Below are positions 63,584 through 64,000 of a DNA stretch of 64,000 nucleotides, one piece after another. The position numbers were made by a program, and so were the translations under genes. The DNA lies in the NCBI GenBank assembly GCA_023539445.1, contig JAKCEW010000003.1:62001-126000 (forward strand), given 5' to 3'. The notes beneath the pieces are model-generated. The model ran no database searches, was not told where the DNA came from, and worked only from the letters and a program-made list of their open reading frames with translations. The DNA is from Candidatus Terraquivivens yellowstonensis (GTDB taxonomy: Archaea > Thermoproteota > Nitrososphaeria_A > Caldarchaeales > Wolframiiraptoraceae). Each line of letters opens with the position of its first letter. The stretch's first letter is position 1.

Positions 63584-64000
63584 ATGAAGGCGGCTATTAT
63601 CGGAGCAGGAAGGATGGGCAGCTGGTTCGCCAAATATTTTTACAAAAAAGGATACGAGGTAAAAGTTTTCGATAAAAGACAGAGCGCCGCATCCAAATTG
63701 GCAAAAGAAATCGGGGCGAGTACGAACAGAAGCATTGAGGGGGCGGTACATGACGCTGATGTCACACTAGTCGCTGTTCCGCTAGATGTCACGACGTCTG
63801 TCGTTAAAGAGGTTTTAAAGTATGCAAAGCAAGGTAGCGTTATCGTCGAGGTCTCGTCATTAAAGGCGCATGTAGTTACATCGTTAAAGAGACTGAGACG
63901 TACACGTGCTGAGATACTTTCTGTTCATCCGCTATTCGGGCCGGGTGCAAGTGACATGAAGGGAAAGGTTATGGCATTGGTACCGATAAAGAGTAGAGGT
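63584..64000 (+). CDS. tyrA: Prephenate/arogenate dehydrogenase, N-terminal part (cut by window end)
   Basis: 139 codons visible from ATG 63584. Rossmann motif IIGAGRMGSWFAKYF, acidic residue after strand 2 (VFDKRQ), VAVPLDVT, EVSSLKAHV and the catalytic-His segment SVHPLFGPG. Oxidative decarboxylation of prephenate or arogenate in tyrosine synthesis. 78 bases after the fused chorismate mutase-aminotransferase, same strand. The C-terminal helical domain lies beyond 64000. Confidence 0.88.
   Translation, partial: MKAAIIGAGRMGSWFAKYFYKKGYEVKVFDKRQSAASKLAKEIGASTNRSIEGAVHDADVTLVAVPLDVTTSVVKEVLKYAKQGSVIVEVSSLKAHVVTSLKRLRRTRAEILSVHPLFGPGASDMKGKVMALVPIKSRG

Noticed and set aside
1-64000. tRNA, rRNA, CRISPR arrays, transposases, integrases or attachment sites
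   Set aside because: Every gap was looked at by eye; none shows a cloverleaf with T-loop, spaced direct repeats or a transposase gene. A covariance-model scan would be needed for certainty.

Overview
The window is a gene-dense stretch of archaeal chromosome with very short gaps, many ATGA/TTGA overlaps and TATA boxes placed about 25 bases before predicted transcript starts. The archaeal informational genes are a TATA-binding protein, a family B DNA polymerase, ribosomal protein L15e, two RNase P proteins (Rpp30 and Pop5), a COG1325 RNA-binding protein, prefoldin alpha, FtsY, PDCD5 and a DUF424 protein. A Sulfolobus-like TrpA, an acryloyl-CoA-reductase-like dehydrogenase and two fused ADP-forming acyl-CoA ligases point to the TACK branch, perhaps a thermophilic Thaumarchaeota/Aigarchaeota-type organism. 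That placement is inference; no rRNA or tRNA was found here.

Layout. 1-4.3 kb: branched-chain amino acid genes ilvB (cut by the window edge), leuA and divergent leuB. The leuA-leuB gap holds a 45-base palindrome. 4.3-8 kb: tbp, then a lipA-lpd-lipB lipoate operon. 8-15.3 kb: Nudix hydrolase, repeat-bearing surface protein, PolB, an eIF2B-like protein, an MBL hydrolase and family-5 uracil-DNA glycosylase. 15.3-21 kb: MFS transporter, luciferase-like oxidoreductase, COG1856 radical SAM protein with a nitrilase, and a saccharopine-dehydrogenase-like protein beside a class III aminotransferase. 22.5-31.3 kb: ilvD, AbrB-PhoU regulator, M20 peptidase, DHH phosphoesterase, leuC-leuD with a tiny C2H2 finger gene, and malate dehydrogenase. 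31.3-38.5 kb: MBL protein, PPP phosphatase, sucCD, LarC, Zn dehydrogenase and a winged-helix protein. 38.5-43.7 kb: ftsY-pfdA, an odd NAD kinase fused to a winged helix, a decayed glycerate-kinase fragment, and the L15e/RNase P cluster with rpiB. 43.7-51.6 kb: prenyl synthase, thioredoxin, homoserine kinase and trpE-G-D-C-F-A (no trpB). 51.6-64 kb: nucleoside phosphorylase, TldD, an OMPDC-OPRT fusion, PDCD5, GcvH, two acyl-CoA ligases around a CDP-alcohol transferase, a chorismate mutase-aminotransferase fusion, and the start of prephenate dehydrogenase.

The genes combine into near-complete Leu/Val/Ile, Trp and Tyr end pathways, lipoate synthesis for the glycine cleavage H protein, and central carbon steps (malate dehydrogenase, succinyl-CoA ligase, acyl-CoA ligases). 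The most interesting signal is at trpE. Its reading frame has no normal start codon. A tiny leader reading frame with two Trp codons runs into it through a CTT-TGG-C site, which resembles the +1 frameshift site of bacterial prfB. This could be tryptophan-sensing frameshifting, or simply a one-base sequence error. A second start-codon anomaly at trpA makes the error explanation a serious rival.
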